DNA of 64,000 nucleotides from assembly GCF_022549775.1 (NCBI RefSeq), contig NZ_JAKZGP010000002.1, forward strand, positions 124,001 through 188,000, written 5' to 3'. The notes below the pieces were generated by a model that was not told the DNA's origin, ran no database searches, and saw nothing but the letters and a program-made list of their open reading frames with translations. A program made the position numbers and the translations under genes. Positions 1 to 8,867 of this stretch are shown one piece after another (within the stretch, counting starts at the first letter, position 1; every line of letters begins with the position of its first letter). The stretch is from Belliella filtrata. GTDB taxonomy: Bacteria; Bacteroidota; Bacteroidia; Cytophagales; Cyclobacteriaceae.

Positions 1-193
1 TTCCCAATACAGCACCTTCATGTACAAAGATCAGGTGAGGGACATCCGCATAGGGGAATTTGATTTGCTTTCCTTGTTGAAAAACAACTTGTTTTGCATG
101 CTCAAAAATCTCTTGGAAAGCTGCTCTAAAAATCATTCCATGCCTATGAGCGTAAAAGCCAATGTCCAATTTATATTTTATATTCTTACCCAT
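1..193 (-). CDS. Hypothetical protein, N-terminal part only
   Basis: An open frame on the minus strand starts with ATG at 191-193 and runs off the left edge of the window, so only about 64 N-terminal residues are visible. It begins MGKNIKYKLDIGFYAHRHGM. The segment has no signal peptide or membrane segment and no motif I recognise. The competing plus-strand frame at 20-208 looks like its shadow, because the minus reading has more ordinary codon use and protein-like composition. No function is assigned. Confidence 0.45.
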   Translation of the reverse strand, partial: MGKNIKYKLDIGFYAHRHGMIFRAAFQEIFEHAKQVVFQQGKQIKFPYADVPHLIFVHEGAVLG

Positions 194-390
194 CAATTGA
201 CAACTTAAGTCTATAATTAAGAAATTAATATAATAAATTATCAGCAAAAAAAGTAGAGCTCTAAATTTTAATTTGAAAAATCAGTCCAACAAAACGTCAT
301 TTTACCAACACTGGGAATCAAAAAGCCATTTTATCAAACAGCTGATTATCTGCCATCAAAAAAAAATTACAATAGCTTTTTAGCCTTGAA

Positions 391-645
391 ATAAAAAAAG
401 TAACATCGTTGCTTCCAGCACTCGGGTTAGTGCTCGGAGCAACAATGCCCTTGGCTTTTACAGGGCCAATCTCTAATAATCCTGCACATTCTTATGATCT
501 TGTAACACAGGAAATCTCTCAGGATCCCATTCCACCAGGCCAGCCTTACAACTGTAACTTGCAAGAACAAGTATTGTGTACAATAGAACTTGATCAGTTT
601 GGTGGACCAATACCTGCAACTATTCAGGAGGGTGCATTCCAATGA
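391..645 (+). CDS. DUF6520-like small secreted peptide with possible ATA start
   Basis: The product is a small exported protein of about 84 residues. The frame reads (I)KKVTSLLPALGLVLGATMPLAF, a typical signal sequence, followed by a mature part with two cysteines (YNCN and LCTI). This resembles the DUF6520-type peptides of Bacteroidota, and a second member is intact at 2458-2730. The frame has no ATG at the expected place. ATA at 391 gives the natural KK-hydrophobic N-terminus, whereas TTG at 409 would remove the basic residues. Either ATA is used as a start or an ATG has mutated and the gene is dying. A terminator follows at 668-701. Function unknown. Confidence 0.55.
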   Translation: MKKVTSLLPALGLVLGATMPLAFTGPISNNPAHSYDLVTQEISQDPIPPGQPYNCNLQEQVLCTIELDQFGGPIPATIQEGAFQ

Positions 646-667
646 TTATTATAAGTATTTAGATTAC

Positions 668-701
668 CAAAAAGGCGATCATGTTTGATCGCTCTTTTTT
701 A
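668..701. terminator. Intrinsic terminator
   Basis: The arms GCGATCA (675-681) and TGATCGC (686-692) are flanked by an A run and a T run (CTTTTTT). The hairpin can end the DUF6520-like transcript on the plus strand. It sits just past the 3' end of the broken SusD-like gene on the other strand. Confidence 0.8.
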
Positions 702-1561
702 TTGTCGATTATTTTGTTGAATACCTGAGATTTGAATTTCATTTTCAGGAATCAGAAATGCATATCGATTATTTAAAGACAGTAAATTATATACTTGGTT
801 ATCAAATGTTTTTCTAAAGTGACAAAATGTTCGGGGTCAAACCCTACCCTCTTCAAATCGATCCATCTTATCCCTCTAAAAAACAGTTGTTTTCTCCTTT
901 CTATCATTATTTCAGTCAGCAACTCTTTGCCTAATAATGGTTCTAAGTGTTCTATATATTCTGGCTTATACCATTTAATTTTGAATAAAGCCAATGTTTC
1001 ATTTGCTTCAAATTCTCTACCTAATCTAGCATAACACTCAGTTAAAGTAAGATACAGTTCATCAATAGATAAGCCAGTGAAAGGACGAGTTCCACCCGTA
1101 TATGACCCTTTAAAAGTAGACATTCCATGAGGATTAGGTGTATTCAAAAACATCACTTTTCTTAAATCATCACCTGTTATTTGCTTATTAAGTACAGTAT
1201 CCAAAAACATGGAATTTGGTGCTATAGGTGAGGTATATAACATTTGCATAAAAAACCTGTGGTGAGGCCGCTCCATTCAAAAGATCTATTACTGTCAAAA
1301 TTTCCTCTCTCTACAAATAAGCCTTCTTTGCTACTGCTCCAAATGAAGTAAAGTTCTGACCTAGAGATAAGTAATTATCAGATGCTACTTCAGGATAAAT
1401 CGGTTCATAACCCATTACATTAAAATCACTATCAATAGCGTCCAAAGATCTTCCACATTATCAGGGACAACCAATGCTTTTTGTGGTTTTTCATCAAAAA
1501 AGACGGCACAACCCCAAAGAGGAGTAATGCATATGAATATGATTAATTTATATTTTGACAA
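699..1561 (-). pseudogene. Broken SusD/RagB-like outer membrane lipoprotein gene
   Basis: This is a decayed paralogue of the intact SusD gene at 2777-4123. Near 1440-1561 the minus strand encodes a lipoprotein-type N-terminus with a WGC lipobox followed by FFDEKPQKALVVP, matching FLDEKPQKSLVVP of the intact copy. Near 773-1276 it encodes the C-terminal half, including FKGSYTGGTRPFTGLSIDEL. The last residues, ending ENEIQISGIQQNN, lie in another frame down to a stop at 699. The region can code for about 285 residues against about 450 normally, so the middle is deleted and there are at least two frameshifts. No neighbouring SusC is left. It is a remnant of a duplicated SusC/SusD unit. Confidence 0.85.
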
Positions 1562-1849
1562 CTTAGTATTTGAATTCTATTACGAAAAAAATATGACAAA
1601 AGCAAATTTCCGCCTTCCATTTCCTAAATAAGCTTCCCACAGACCTTATTTAGGAAATCATAGAAATTAACAGCCCAATAATTTTCGAGCCATTTCATTT
1701 ACCCCTAACTTCAATCAATAATCAATTAAAAATCAAGTGAATAATCCAGTAAGATAACCCATATGATAACACAAAAATCTTGCACTACAGATTACATATT
1801 AACATTCCATTGCTTTGAAGCATGGGATAAAACGAAAAAGGATAAGAAG
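1562..1849. other. Intergenic region with a 13-bp hairpin
   Basis: A perfect 13-bp inverted repeat, TTTCCTAAATAAG (1620-1632) and CTTATTTAGGAAA (1645-1657), lies upstream of the MauE-like gene. It could act as a terminator or as a regulatory hairpin. The frame from ATG 1763 to 1850 is open but reads as an unlikely N-terminal extension, so I leave it non-coding. Confidence 0.5.
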
Positions 1850-2317
1850 ATGAAATTATACCATTATACTATAGCAAAAATTTGTTCGTGGATACTGGCC
1901 ATGGTCTTTATCTATACAGCTGTCAGTAAGGTATATGATTGGGAAGGTACGAAGAGATCATTGTATAACCAGGTATTTCCGATTTGGTTAGCAGATATCC
2001 TGCTATATGTGCTTCCACCTATAGAAATAATAATAGCTGTCTTGCTACTATTAAACCATACCACAAAATTGGGATTAAGGCTTTCCATTATCCTGATGAC
2101 CTTATTCACAGGGTATATCTCCCTAATCATTCTGGGAGTATTTGAAAGGGTTCCATGCTCTTGTGGAGGAATCATTTCAACCTTAGGTTGGGGAGAGCAT
2201 TTGGTGTTCAATATTATACTCCTCTTCATCGCACTTCTGGGGTTATTTTCATGCAGAACAAGCAGGGTTAATTCAACAATGGTAACTTTTACTAAAAAAA
2301 ATGAGATCGGTCCGTGA
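1850..2317 (+). CDS. MauE/DoxX-family membrane protein
   Basis: The product is about 155 residues with four hydrophobic segments (roughly residues 5-25, 45-65, 73-95 and 115-135) and a CxC motif in VPCSCGG between helices 3 and 4. This is the layout of the MauE branch of the DoxX-like superfamily, whose members work with thioredoxin-like partners in extracytoplasmic disulphide chemistry. A TlpA-like protein is encoded nearby on the other strand. I chose ATG 1850 because KLYHYTIAKICSWILAMVF gives a natural N-terminus; the in-frame ATG at 1763 would add 29 polar residues. The gene is followed by a DUF6520 gene. Confidence 0.75.
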   Translation: MKLYHYTIAKICSWILAMVFIYTAVSKVYDWEGTKRSLYNQVFPIWLADILLYVLPPIEIIIAVLLLLNHTTKLGLRLSIILMTLFTGYISLIILGVFERVPCSCGGIISTLGWGEHLVFNIILLFIALLGLFSCRTSRVNSTMVTFTKKNEIGP

Positions 2318-2457
2318 AGCTACCAGGTAGTTGCCGGACACCAGCAGGGGGATAAAAAAACACCGATCGTCCCTCTCCAAAGGAAAACATTCCTCCCCCG
2401 CCAGGGAGGAAATCCAAAACGACCGGTGGTCTATTAACAACTATAATTAATAATGTT
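2318..2457 (+). promoter_or_regulatory. Structured leader of the DUF6520 gene
   Basis: The gap contains a GC-rich hairpin, CCTCCC-ccgcca-GGGAGG, nested inside an imperfect pairing of ACACCGATCGT near the start with CGACCGGTGGT near the end. Such a fold just upstream of a highly expressed small secreted protein may be an mRNA leader. This is inference from the sequence only. Confidence 0.35.
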
Positions 2458-2730
2458 ATGAAAAATTACATTGAAAATGTAATAAAAGCAAGTTTTGTGA
2501 TACTTGCAGTGATTGCGGCGTTTGCGTTTACGACGCCGAAGAATGAAGATGAGCCAAGATTTAGATTGGTTGATAACGAATGGACATTGGTCGAGGGTCA
2601 AATTGGGACACATTACACTTGCATTGGGTCATCCCCAATCTGTACTGTTCAACTTGTCGACAATGACCCTGAATTGGGTGAGGTAGTCGAAGATAGTGAA
2701 ATGTTTGGCATATATACACCAGCTCCATAA
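2458..2730 (+). CDS. DUF6520-family small secreted protein
   Basis: The product has 90 residues. A signal peptide (KASFVILAVIAAFAFTTPK) is followed by an acidic mature part with two cysteines in HYTCIGSSPICTVQL. The AFAFTTPK junction is characteristic of DUF6520 proteins of Bacteroidota, whose role is unknown. It lies downstream of the MauE-like gene and converges with SusD, sharing the hairpin at 2747-2775. It has a decayed paralogue at 391-645. Confidence 0.8.
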   Translation: MKNYIENVIKASFVILAVIAAFAFTTPKNEDEPRFRLVDNEWTLVEGQIGTHYTCIGSSPICTVQLVDNDPELGEVVEDSEMFGIYTPAP

Positions 2731-2746
2731 AGCTTAAATTTTCATA

Positions 2747-2775
2747 TCAAGTGGAGGGCAATGTCCTCCACTTGA
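2747..2775. terminator. Bidirectional terminator
   Basis: The perfect 11-bp arms TCAAGTGGAGG (2747-2757) and CCTCCACTTGA (2765-2775) lie between the convergent DUF6520 and SusD genes. The SusD stop codon is one base away. Confidence 0.85.
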
Positions 2776-2776
2776 A

Positions 2777-4123
2777 TTATGGGTTTTGCTCTAGTCCATA
2801 GGTCTGGATTTCAACATCAATTAATGGTAGGATATAATACAAATCATTTGGCATAAGAGTGTATGTTTTGGAACCGACTTCTTTTGTTAAGATCCTTTGA
2901 AAGTCTGGTTCATGATTTAATCTTCTTAGGTCATACCAGCTTAAGCTTCTTAATACCAGTTCCCTCGTTCTTTCTTCAAATACCTCTCGAAGTGATTCAG
3001 TAGGATCTGTAAATGAAACTTCAGTGAAAGTAGAAGCTTCATATCGATTTTTTCTCAAAGCATTTAGAAGTTCTAATCCTTCTTGAATACTGCCATTTCT
3101 AATTTTACATTCTGATAATATCAAATATAGCTCTGCTGTAGTCATTCCACTAAACAACGTAAACAAGCCAGTATAGCTTCCTTTGAAGGTTACCCTTCCT
3201 GTACTTTGGTCAACATTAAAAAACCTTGATTTTCTTAGATCTTCATGTTCATATTTGTCATAGAGCCTTGGAGATATTTCCCCAATAAAGCTAGATAAGT
3301 AGTCAATTGTATTCGAGTGGTAAATCACTTCATTATTGAACCTTATGAATGTAGAAGCAGCACTGGGATCGATTTGATGATAATCAATTAAAACATTATA
3401 CCTGTCCAAAACATATTCCGCAGCATCTTCAGCTTTTGAAAACTCTCCTTGGAATAAGTAGAACCTTGCCAATATTGACTTTGCAGCCAGCTTGGAAGGT
3501 CTAGTTTTAAAACTATTTACTTCCTGCAGCAATCCTTCGGCAAGTTGTAGCTGAGCTTCAACAAAAGCATAAGATTCAGATACAGAAAGTCTAAAAGGAG
3601 GATTCTCTATAGCAGCAGATTCCTTGAATATCAGGCCATACTTTTCGAGTTCTACTCCATCTTGGGGCATTGCAGCAAATAAGGTTAATAAATTGAAATA
3701 GGCATGTGCTCTGTAAAAAACCGCACTTCCTTTTATTTGATCGTATTGGACGCTGTTTGATTGAGTTCTTTCTATTGTTTCCAATGTTTCCAAAACAACA
3801 TTAGCATAGAATATCTGCTCATACATTCCGATCCAATCTACATTGGTGCCACTTTCGTATAAGTCGTCTGCCCATACATATCCATTTCTTTCCGATGGTT
3901 CAGCGATACTTTGAAGAATGTCCTCCTTGAGCAAATACTCATCAGATAAAATTGTCGGTATTCCAGGAGAAAGGTTCATCAGTAACAGTTCGTTGTCCAT
4001 CAATGCTTGCAAATCAGAAAGCGTGGATGGTACTACAAGTGATTTTTGAGGTTTTTCATCCAAAAATCCTTGACATCCTAATGTTAATAAGGTGACAGCA
4101 ATAATACATATATGTTTTCTCAT
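2777..4123 (-). CDS. SusD/RagB-family nutrient-binding lipoprotein
   Basis: The product has 448 residues. It is an outer membrane lipoprotein with signal MRKHICIIAVTLLTLGC and the lipid-modified Cys at 17, followed by GFLDEKPQKSLVVPSTLSDL. The N-terminal helical (TPR-like) region contains FYRAHAYFNLLTLF, and the C-terminal SusD region ends with DLYYILPLIDVEIQTYGLEQN, the usual family ending. SusD proteins cap a SusC transporter and bind its substrate. SusC lies directly upstream in the same operon. The substrate cannot be predicted; no glycoside hydrolase is present, and the TlpA and MauE-like neighbours suggest a non-glycan ligand. Confidence 0.93.
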   Translation of the reverse strand: MRKHICIIAVTLLTLGCQGFLDEKPQKSLVVPSTLSDLQALMDNELLLMNLSPGIPTILSDEYLLKEDILQSIAEPSERNGYVWADDLYESGTNVDWIGMYEQIFYANVVLETLETIERTQSNSVQYDQIKGSAVFYRAHAYFNLLTLFAAMPQDGVELEKYGLIFKESAAIENPPFRLSVSESYAFVEAQLQLAEGLLQEVNSFKTRPSKLAAKSILARFYLFQGEFSKAEDAAEYVLDRYNVLIDYHQIDPSAASTFIRFNNEVIYHSNTIDYLSSFIGEISPRLYDKYEHEDLRKSRFFNVDQSTGRVTFKGSYTGLFTLFSGMTTAELYLILSECKIRNGSIQEGLELLNALRKNRYEASTFTEVSFTDPTESLREVFEERTRELVLRSLSWYDLRRLNHEPDFQRILTKEVGSKTYTLMPNDLYYILPLIDVEIQTYGLEQNP

Positions 4124-4179
4124 CGGTTTTTAATTTTTAGTTTTAGATTTTCCATTGATAAGTATTTGGGACATGTAAA

Positions 4180-7100
4180 TCAGAAGTTAATTCTCACACC
4201 TCCTGCCAAGCTTCTGAGCGGTCTCATGGATCTGAAATCGGGATCAATTGGATCCTTGCTTGCCTTCCAAAGTATTCCCAGATTATTGGCATAGAAATAG
4301 ATTTCTGCATTTCTGAAAGGAAGTCCTGACCATCTGCCCTTATCAAAGAAGTAAGCCAATCGAATATCCTGTAGCCTAATATGGTCTCCAGGCTCTACGA
4401 GAGCTTCTGAAAATGTGTATAGATTATCCCTGTTTGTATTGGTGGCATTAGGAATTGATGGCACATTGGTAATTAACTCGTCGCCTGGGTTTTGCCACCT
4501 TTGGGCATAATCACCATGTCCTCCTAGCCCTCTGTGGTTACTATAAATAATGGATTCTCTTCTGTAATAATAGCCCAACCTATAAGTAAGATTAACAGAC
4601 AGACTGAATCCTTTCCAAGAGAAATCATTCCTCAATGCCCCAAACACATTAGGTCTGGCTGTTCCATGATATACTAAATCTTCAAGGCCAGTATCTCTAG
4701 TAATGCCCAAGTAATCTGTGCTAACTTCACCATCCAGGATCCCCTGAGGATTACCGTTGTCTGGATCTAACCCAGCCCATCGATAAGAGAAAACCGGAAA
4801 CATCCCGTACCCAGTGACTGGATACATAGAGCTGAGACCAAAATTCAAGATGGTATTAATCGGGTGTTCAGTGTTATATCCTGTTACTTCATCTTGGTAG
4901 AAGTTGAACAAAAAGGATGTACTCCATTTCAAAGCCCTATCAATATTCAAGCTATTCAATTCAATATCAACACCCTCTCCTTTGATGGTGGCAGTATTCC
5001 CTCGGAAGTTTCTTACTCCTGAAGAAGGTGCCACAGCAGCAAAACCAATCATATCTTCTCCTGCTCTGTGATAATACTCAAGTGTTCCGCTGATCCTATT
5101 GTTTTTGGTAGAAAAGTCTATTGCAAGGTTAAGCATATTAAGCCTTTCCCATCTTAGGTTTGGGTTGGGTGGATTGACAACTGTTGAAAATGGCAAACCT
5201 GTAAAAGGACTACTCGGACTGAACCTTGCTGTAGTATAGGCAGACAATGAATTATCTACATTACCACTATATCCATAAGTAGCCCTAACTTTCAGGTAAG
5301 GAAAAAGTCCTGAGTCAAAGAAATTTTCATCAGAAATAATCCAGCCCAAACCAGCTGACCAGAGTGGAACACCACGCATATTTGTTTCAACTCCGAACAA
5401 GTTAGACTGATCCTTTCTTGCCGATAGTGATAGTATATACCTGCTTTTATATTCATATCCAGCATTGGCAAAATAGGAAATGAATCGATCCACAATTCCT
5501 GTTTGACTTTCTCCAAAGGGAATCCTCTGTACGACATTTGGAGCAAAATACATAGGGAAATTCCCCATGTAATCTACAGGACTTACACCTGCTATCTCAG
5601 GGTTGTAACCGTATTGTCTGGAGTTATGACCCATTCTTTGAAGGTCTTTTGCCTCATATCCAGCCAACGCCGTCAATCGATGATTTGTATCCCATATATT
5701 GCTATAGGTAAGATTTGTTCTAAAAGTATGACTCAAACCCTCCGAAAGTCTTTGATTGAATATGCCTCCTTCTGGAATGTGACTCTGGATAGTTCCAGCA
5801 TTATCCAAATAAGCGAAGCTGTTAAATAGATTGCGGGCCTCGTATGCATCAGGGTGAATAATTTCGCTTCGGTTGGTTCTATTAGTCCAATATTGATACC
5901 GAAGATCAGCTGTCAGGTTTTCGTGGATTTTGTAGCTTGTATTGAGGTTAAGCCGGATTTCGTTCTGCCTTGTCATGTCATCCATCAAGTCACGCTCTTG
6001 TAGCGGTCTAAAAAACCAATCTTTCAGTCCTGCTTCCTCTAGACTGTTCAAATATGAAACCCTGTAGTCTCTAGGTAGTTCCAGTGCTTCTCCTGATGAG
6101 CCTTGGTAAGCTGCATAAGGATACATCCTTGGGTCTGTACTTGACAACATAAACCTAGATGGATCCATGCTATTATTTTTGGACACGGATTGAACCATGT
6201 TTATTGCAGAGTTTATTTTTAGCCTATTGTTTAACAGATGAATTGTCTGATTGCTATTGATGGTAAATCGATTGTTCTGATCTCCCAAAGAAGAAGATTG
6301 ATTTTCGTCAAATCCGATCGAAGTATTGAATTGAAAGTATTCTGATCCACCACTTAGATTTAGTGCTGTTTGGCTGAAGACTTGATTTTGATAAAAAAGT
6401 CCGAATTGGTCTCTTGAATCAAACTGTCGGAATGCATTGATCTGTTGGTTCATTTGAGCTTCTGTAATCTCTCCATTTCTTTGGCTCAGGAGAAGTTCTA
6501 CAACGGGACTCAATGCCAGCCTTCTTGGATTGTTGATCCTGGAGTTGAAAAAGTTATTGTTAAAAAGGGTTATTTCTGTGTCTATGTAATCATTGACCGA
6601 CATCTGTGGTCTATAAAAAAAGTCAGGCATTTCCGTTATGGTTATATTGGTGTTTAAACTAACCCTCAATGGAGACTTCACATTTCCTTTTTTTGTAGTG
6701 ATAACTATAACACCATTTCCAGCTCTAGCTCCCCAGATAGAAGATGCAGCAGCATCTTTGAGCACAGTAATGCTTTCCACATCATTTGGGTTGATGTTTT
6801 CCAAAGGTCCATCATAAGGGAAATCATCAATGATGATCAAAGGATTAGGATTCGCAAATAGCGTACTTCTCCCCCTAATACCAATAGGATCAGCATTAGA
6901 CCTGTTGAGTGTCAAGCCAGACGTCACATCTGCTAGCCTATCTATTAGGTTTGTAGATACTCTACGGTTGATCAGTTCTTCACTTACATATGCGAATGAG
7001 CCAGTTGCTCTTTCTTTTGGAAGTTGCTGATAGCCGGTAGATACGATTTCTATTTGATCAATGTCCAGCCCTACCTCTTCCAAACTAATCTGCAACAATC

Positions 7101-7374
7101 CTTCGTAAGGCAATATTAGTTTTAGTTCAAATGTTTCAAAACCAATATAACTCACTAATATTACCGATTCTCCATTTGGTAAATCTAAAGTAAATAAGCC
7201 ATCTGCATCTGCTATAGCAGCTTTTGATTCTCCTTTTAGGGTCACAATTGCACCGGGTAATGATAACCCATCTCTCTGGCTTTTCACTTGTCCCATTAAG
7301 GTAGTGATGTCTTGAGCCAAACTTTCAAACAAGAAACATGTCAATAATAATATGATGAAGTAGAATTTTCTCAT
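4180..7374 (-). CDS. SusC/RagA-family TonB-linked outer membrane transporter
   Basis: The product has 1064 residues. The signal peptide MRKFYFIILLLTCFLFESLAQ is followed by a carboxypeptidase-regulatory-like domain (roughly 25-105, LPGAIVTLKGESKAAIADAD), a TonB plug (roughly 115-230, with LTLNRS, GIRGRS and GNGVIVITTKKG) and a long beta-barrel ending AGGVRINF, a typical terminal strand with a C-terminal Phe. It imports a substrate delivered by the SusD partner using TonB energy. It starts 5 bases after the upstream TlpA-like gene stops, and SusD follows after 56 bases. Family assignment is secure; the substrate is unknown. Confidence 0.95.
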   Translation of the reverse strand: MRKFYFIILLLTCFLFESLAQDITTLMGQVKSQRDGLSLPGAIVTLKGESKAAIADADGLFTLDLPNGESVILVSYIGFETFELKLILPYEGLLQISLEEVGLDIDQIEIVSTGYQQLPKERATGSFAYVSEELINRRVSTNLIDRLADVTSGLTLNRSNADPIGIRGRSTLFANPNPLIIIDDFPYDGPLENINPNDVESITVLKDAAASSIWGARAGNGVIVITTKKGNVKSPLRVSLNTNITITEMPDFFYRPQMSVNDYIDTEITLFNNNFFNSRINNPRRLALSPVVELLLSQRNGEITEAQMNQQINAFRQFDSRDQFGLFYQNQVFSQTALNLSGGSEYFQFNTSIGFDENQSSSLGDQNNRFTINSNQTIHLLNNRLKINSAINMVQSVSKNNSMDPSRFMLSSTDPRMYPYAAYQGSSGEALELPRDYRVSYLNSLEEAGLKDWFFRPLQERDLMDDMTRQNEIRLNLNTSYKIHENLTADLRYQYWTNRTNRSEIIHPDAYEARNLFNSFAYLDNAGTIQSHIPEGGIFNQRLSEGLSHTFRTNLTYSNIWDTNHRLTALAGYEAKDLQRMGHNSRQYGYNPEIAGVSPVDYMGNFPMYFAPNVVQRIPFGESQTGIVDRFISYFANAGYEYKSRYILSLSARKDQSNLFGVETNMRGVPLWSAGLGWIISDENFFDSGLFPYLKVRATYGYSGNVDNSLSAYTTARFSPSSPFTGLPFSTVVNPPNPNLRWERLNMLNLAIDFSTKNNRISGTLEYYHRAGEDMIGFAAVAPSSGVRNFRGNTATIKGEGVDIELNSLNIDRALKWSTSFLFNFYQDEVTGYNTEHPINTILNFGLSSMYPVTGYGMFPVFSYRWAGLDPDNGNPQGILDGEVSTDYLGITRDTGLEDLVYHGTARPNVFGALRNDFSWKGFSLSVNLTYRLGYYYRRESIIYSNHRGLGGHGDYAQRWQNPGDELITNVPSIPNATNTNRDNLYTFSEALVEPGDHIRLQDIRLAYFFDKGRWSGLPFRNAEIYFYANNLGILWKASKDPIDPDFRSMRPLRSLAGGVRINF

Positions 7375-7379
7375 GGGAA

Positions 7380-8699
7380 TTATGGGATTTGGTTGCTAGA
7401 AATTTGATTTTTAGAGATCACAAGGAACTCCTGCTCTGTTGTCGTTTCTATTATATCCAATCCGTGAGGAATCAAGGCAGCTTTAATAGATTCAATATCA
7501 GACATATTGCACTGTAGATGCAAATCCAGTGGTTTATTATAACCTGTTTGATCAATGAGCACTTTGTCCAAATGCTGTAGGTATTTCAGATTGAGATGCC
7601 CAACCAGAAAACCAAGGTTCTTATTCTGTAAGAGAGCCTCATAAGGCGTTACATTATCTATTGGCTGTCCTCCTTTCGTTTTTGGAGAAAAACCGTCTAA
7701 GGTAATCAGGGCATAGCAAGGGACAACTCGAAGCTCCTTCTCTGTCTTGTATTGTGGGAACATCAGTCCTAAATCAGCTTTAAAAATGTCCCATATTTTG
7801 TCCTTATGTTCTCTGGCAACTTCCAGTTCGTAAGTGAATGTATAATTCTTTGTCCACTCAGTCATTTCTGTTGTTGACATCTTTTCCAAATCTTTAAAAT
7901 AGAAATCATCCTTGATTCTAACATCTACATTCTTGCTATTCAGTGATTTGCCATCATCTCTATGTCCATACCTGAATAAAACAGTCAAGGGGACATTTGT
8001 GAGGTATATCCTAATATTGTGATCTCCTTTTTCAAAATAAGTACTTATGGATGCCATGGAAGGAAACCCAGGAATATATCCCCATAATCCAGACTGATAG
8101 ATAGATTCACTCAACTCAGGAATTTGATCCCTGAGAGAAATACTTTTTTCAAATACATTTGCTTGCTGCTTATCGTTTCTGATTTCGGAATAATCACCAT
8201 TAACCGCATTTTGGATATTAATTGAATTCACCTCATCGGAGTATGTAAATGCAAATACTCTTCCCTCCTGATCTATCCAGACATAATAAGGAAGTGAACT
8301 GTGTGGAAAAAGTTCTCTCAGCGTATTATCCCCATAAACCATAGGCTTCTTAATCTCCTTAAGCTTGGACATTCGGGAAAAGAGCTTCTCCACCTCCTCC
8401 TGACTCTGATAAGTCACTGGAAGGATTGCTAGATCATCGCCAAAGGCTTTGTCCAAGCTATCGAGCTTCGGAAAACTAGCCACACAGGGAGCACACCAAG
8501 TCGCCCAAAAGTCAAGGATCAGAAGCTTGCCTTTGTAATCGGAAATTGATATTTCTCCATCTGGATGGTTTAGTACATTCTCAAACTTGATATTGGGAAG
8601 TTTGTCTCCAATGTCTAAAGGTTCAAGTTTCTGCTGTCCGAAAGCATAAATAGACAGCAGCATGGTAATCAGTATTGTAAATTGCTTTTTCATATTCAT
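7380..8699 (-). CDS. TlpA-like thioredoxin fused to a DUF3738-like domain
   Basis: The product has 439 residues. A signal peptide (QFTILITMLLSIYAFGQ) is followed by a TlpA/ResA-like thioredoxin domain (roughly 25-170) with the redox motif in FWATWCAPCVASFPKLDSL. The C-terminal half ends with VLIDQTGYNKPLDLHLQCN and then a SIKAAL...GLDI region, resembling DUF3738 (TIGR03435). The thioredoxin part is expected to do periplasmic thiol-disulphide exchange; the role of the C-terminal domain is unknown. It heads the SusC/SusD operon, and the fusion together with a MauE-like gene nearby suggests redox-linked maturation of a secreted or imported peptide. Confidence 0.85.
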   Translation of the reverse strand: MNMKKQFTILITMLLSIYAFGQQKLEPLDIGDKLPNIKFENVLNHPDGEISISDYKGKLLILDFWATWCAPCVASFPKLDSLDKAFGDDLAILPVTYQSQEEVEKLFSRMSKLKEIKKPMVYGDNTLRELFPHSSLPYYVWIDQEGRVFAFTYSDEVNSINIQNAVNGDYSEIRNDKQQANVFEKSISLRDQIPELSESIYQSGLWGYIPGFPSMASISTYFEKGDHNIRIYLTNVPLTVLFRYGHRDDGKSLNSKNVDVRIKDDFYFKDLEKMSTTEMTEWTKNYTFTYELEVAREHKDKIWDIFKADLGLMFPQYKTEKELRVVPCYALITLDGFSPKTKGGQPIDNVTPYEALLQNKNLGFLVGHLNLKYLQHLDKVLIDQTGYNKPLDLHLQCNMSDIESIKAALIPHGLDIIETTTEQEFLVISKNQISSNQIP

Positions 8700-8702
8700 G
8701 AG

Positions 8703-8867
8703 TTAGTGATCTTTTAAAGCATGAGAAATTGATTCTGTAGTAAGGCTTTCACTTTTGATAATCAGGATATTGATCAATGGCCTATAGTTCCCACTTGGTA
8801 GAGGCTGAGGCATCGGACTGAGCTCTTCTCTCCTACCCTTTGGTTTGATTGGTGTTTCTGTAAGCAT
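8703..8867 (-). CDS. Small ORF upstream of the TlpA-like gene
   Basis: A 54-residue minus-strand frame starts at ATG 8865-8867 and stops at 8703-8705, just before the start of the TlpA-like gene. It begins MLTETPIKPKGRREELSPMP and contains NYRPLINILIIKSESLTTES. There is no signal peptide. The tight spacing to a clear operon and the absence of any competing frame support translation, but I recognise no family. Confidence 0.45.
   Translation of the reverse strand: MLTETPIKPKGRREELSPMPQPLPSGNYRPLINILIIKSESLTTESISHALKDH

Noticed and set aside
20..208. Plus-strand 62-codon frame at the left edge
   Set aside because: It overlaps a better minus-strand frame (1-193) and has an odd composition; treated as a shadow.
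1763..1849. ATG start extending the MauE-like protein by 29 residues
   Set aside because: The added segment is polar and would precede a normal N-terminal membrane helix; ATG 1850 preferred.
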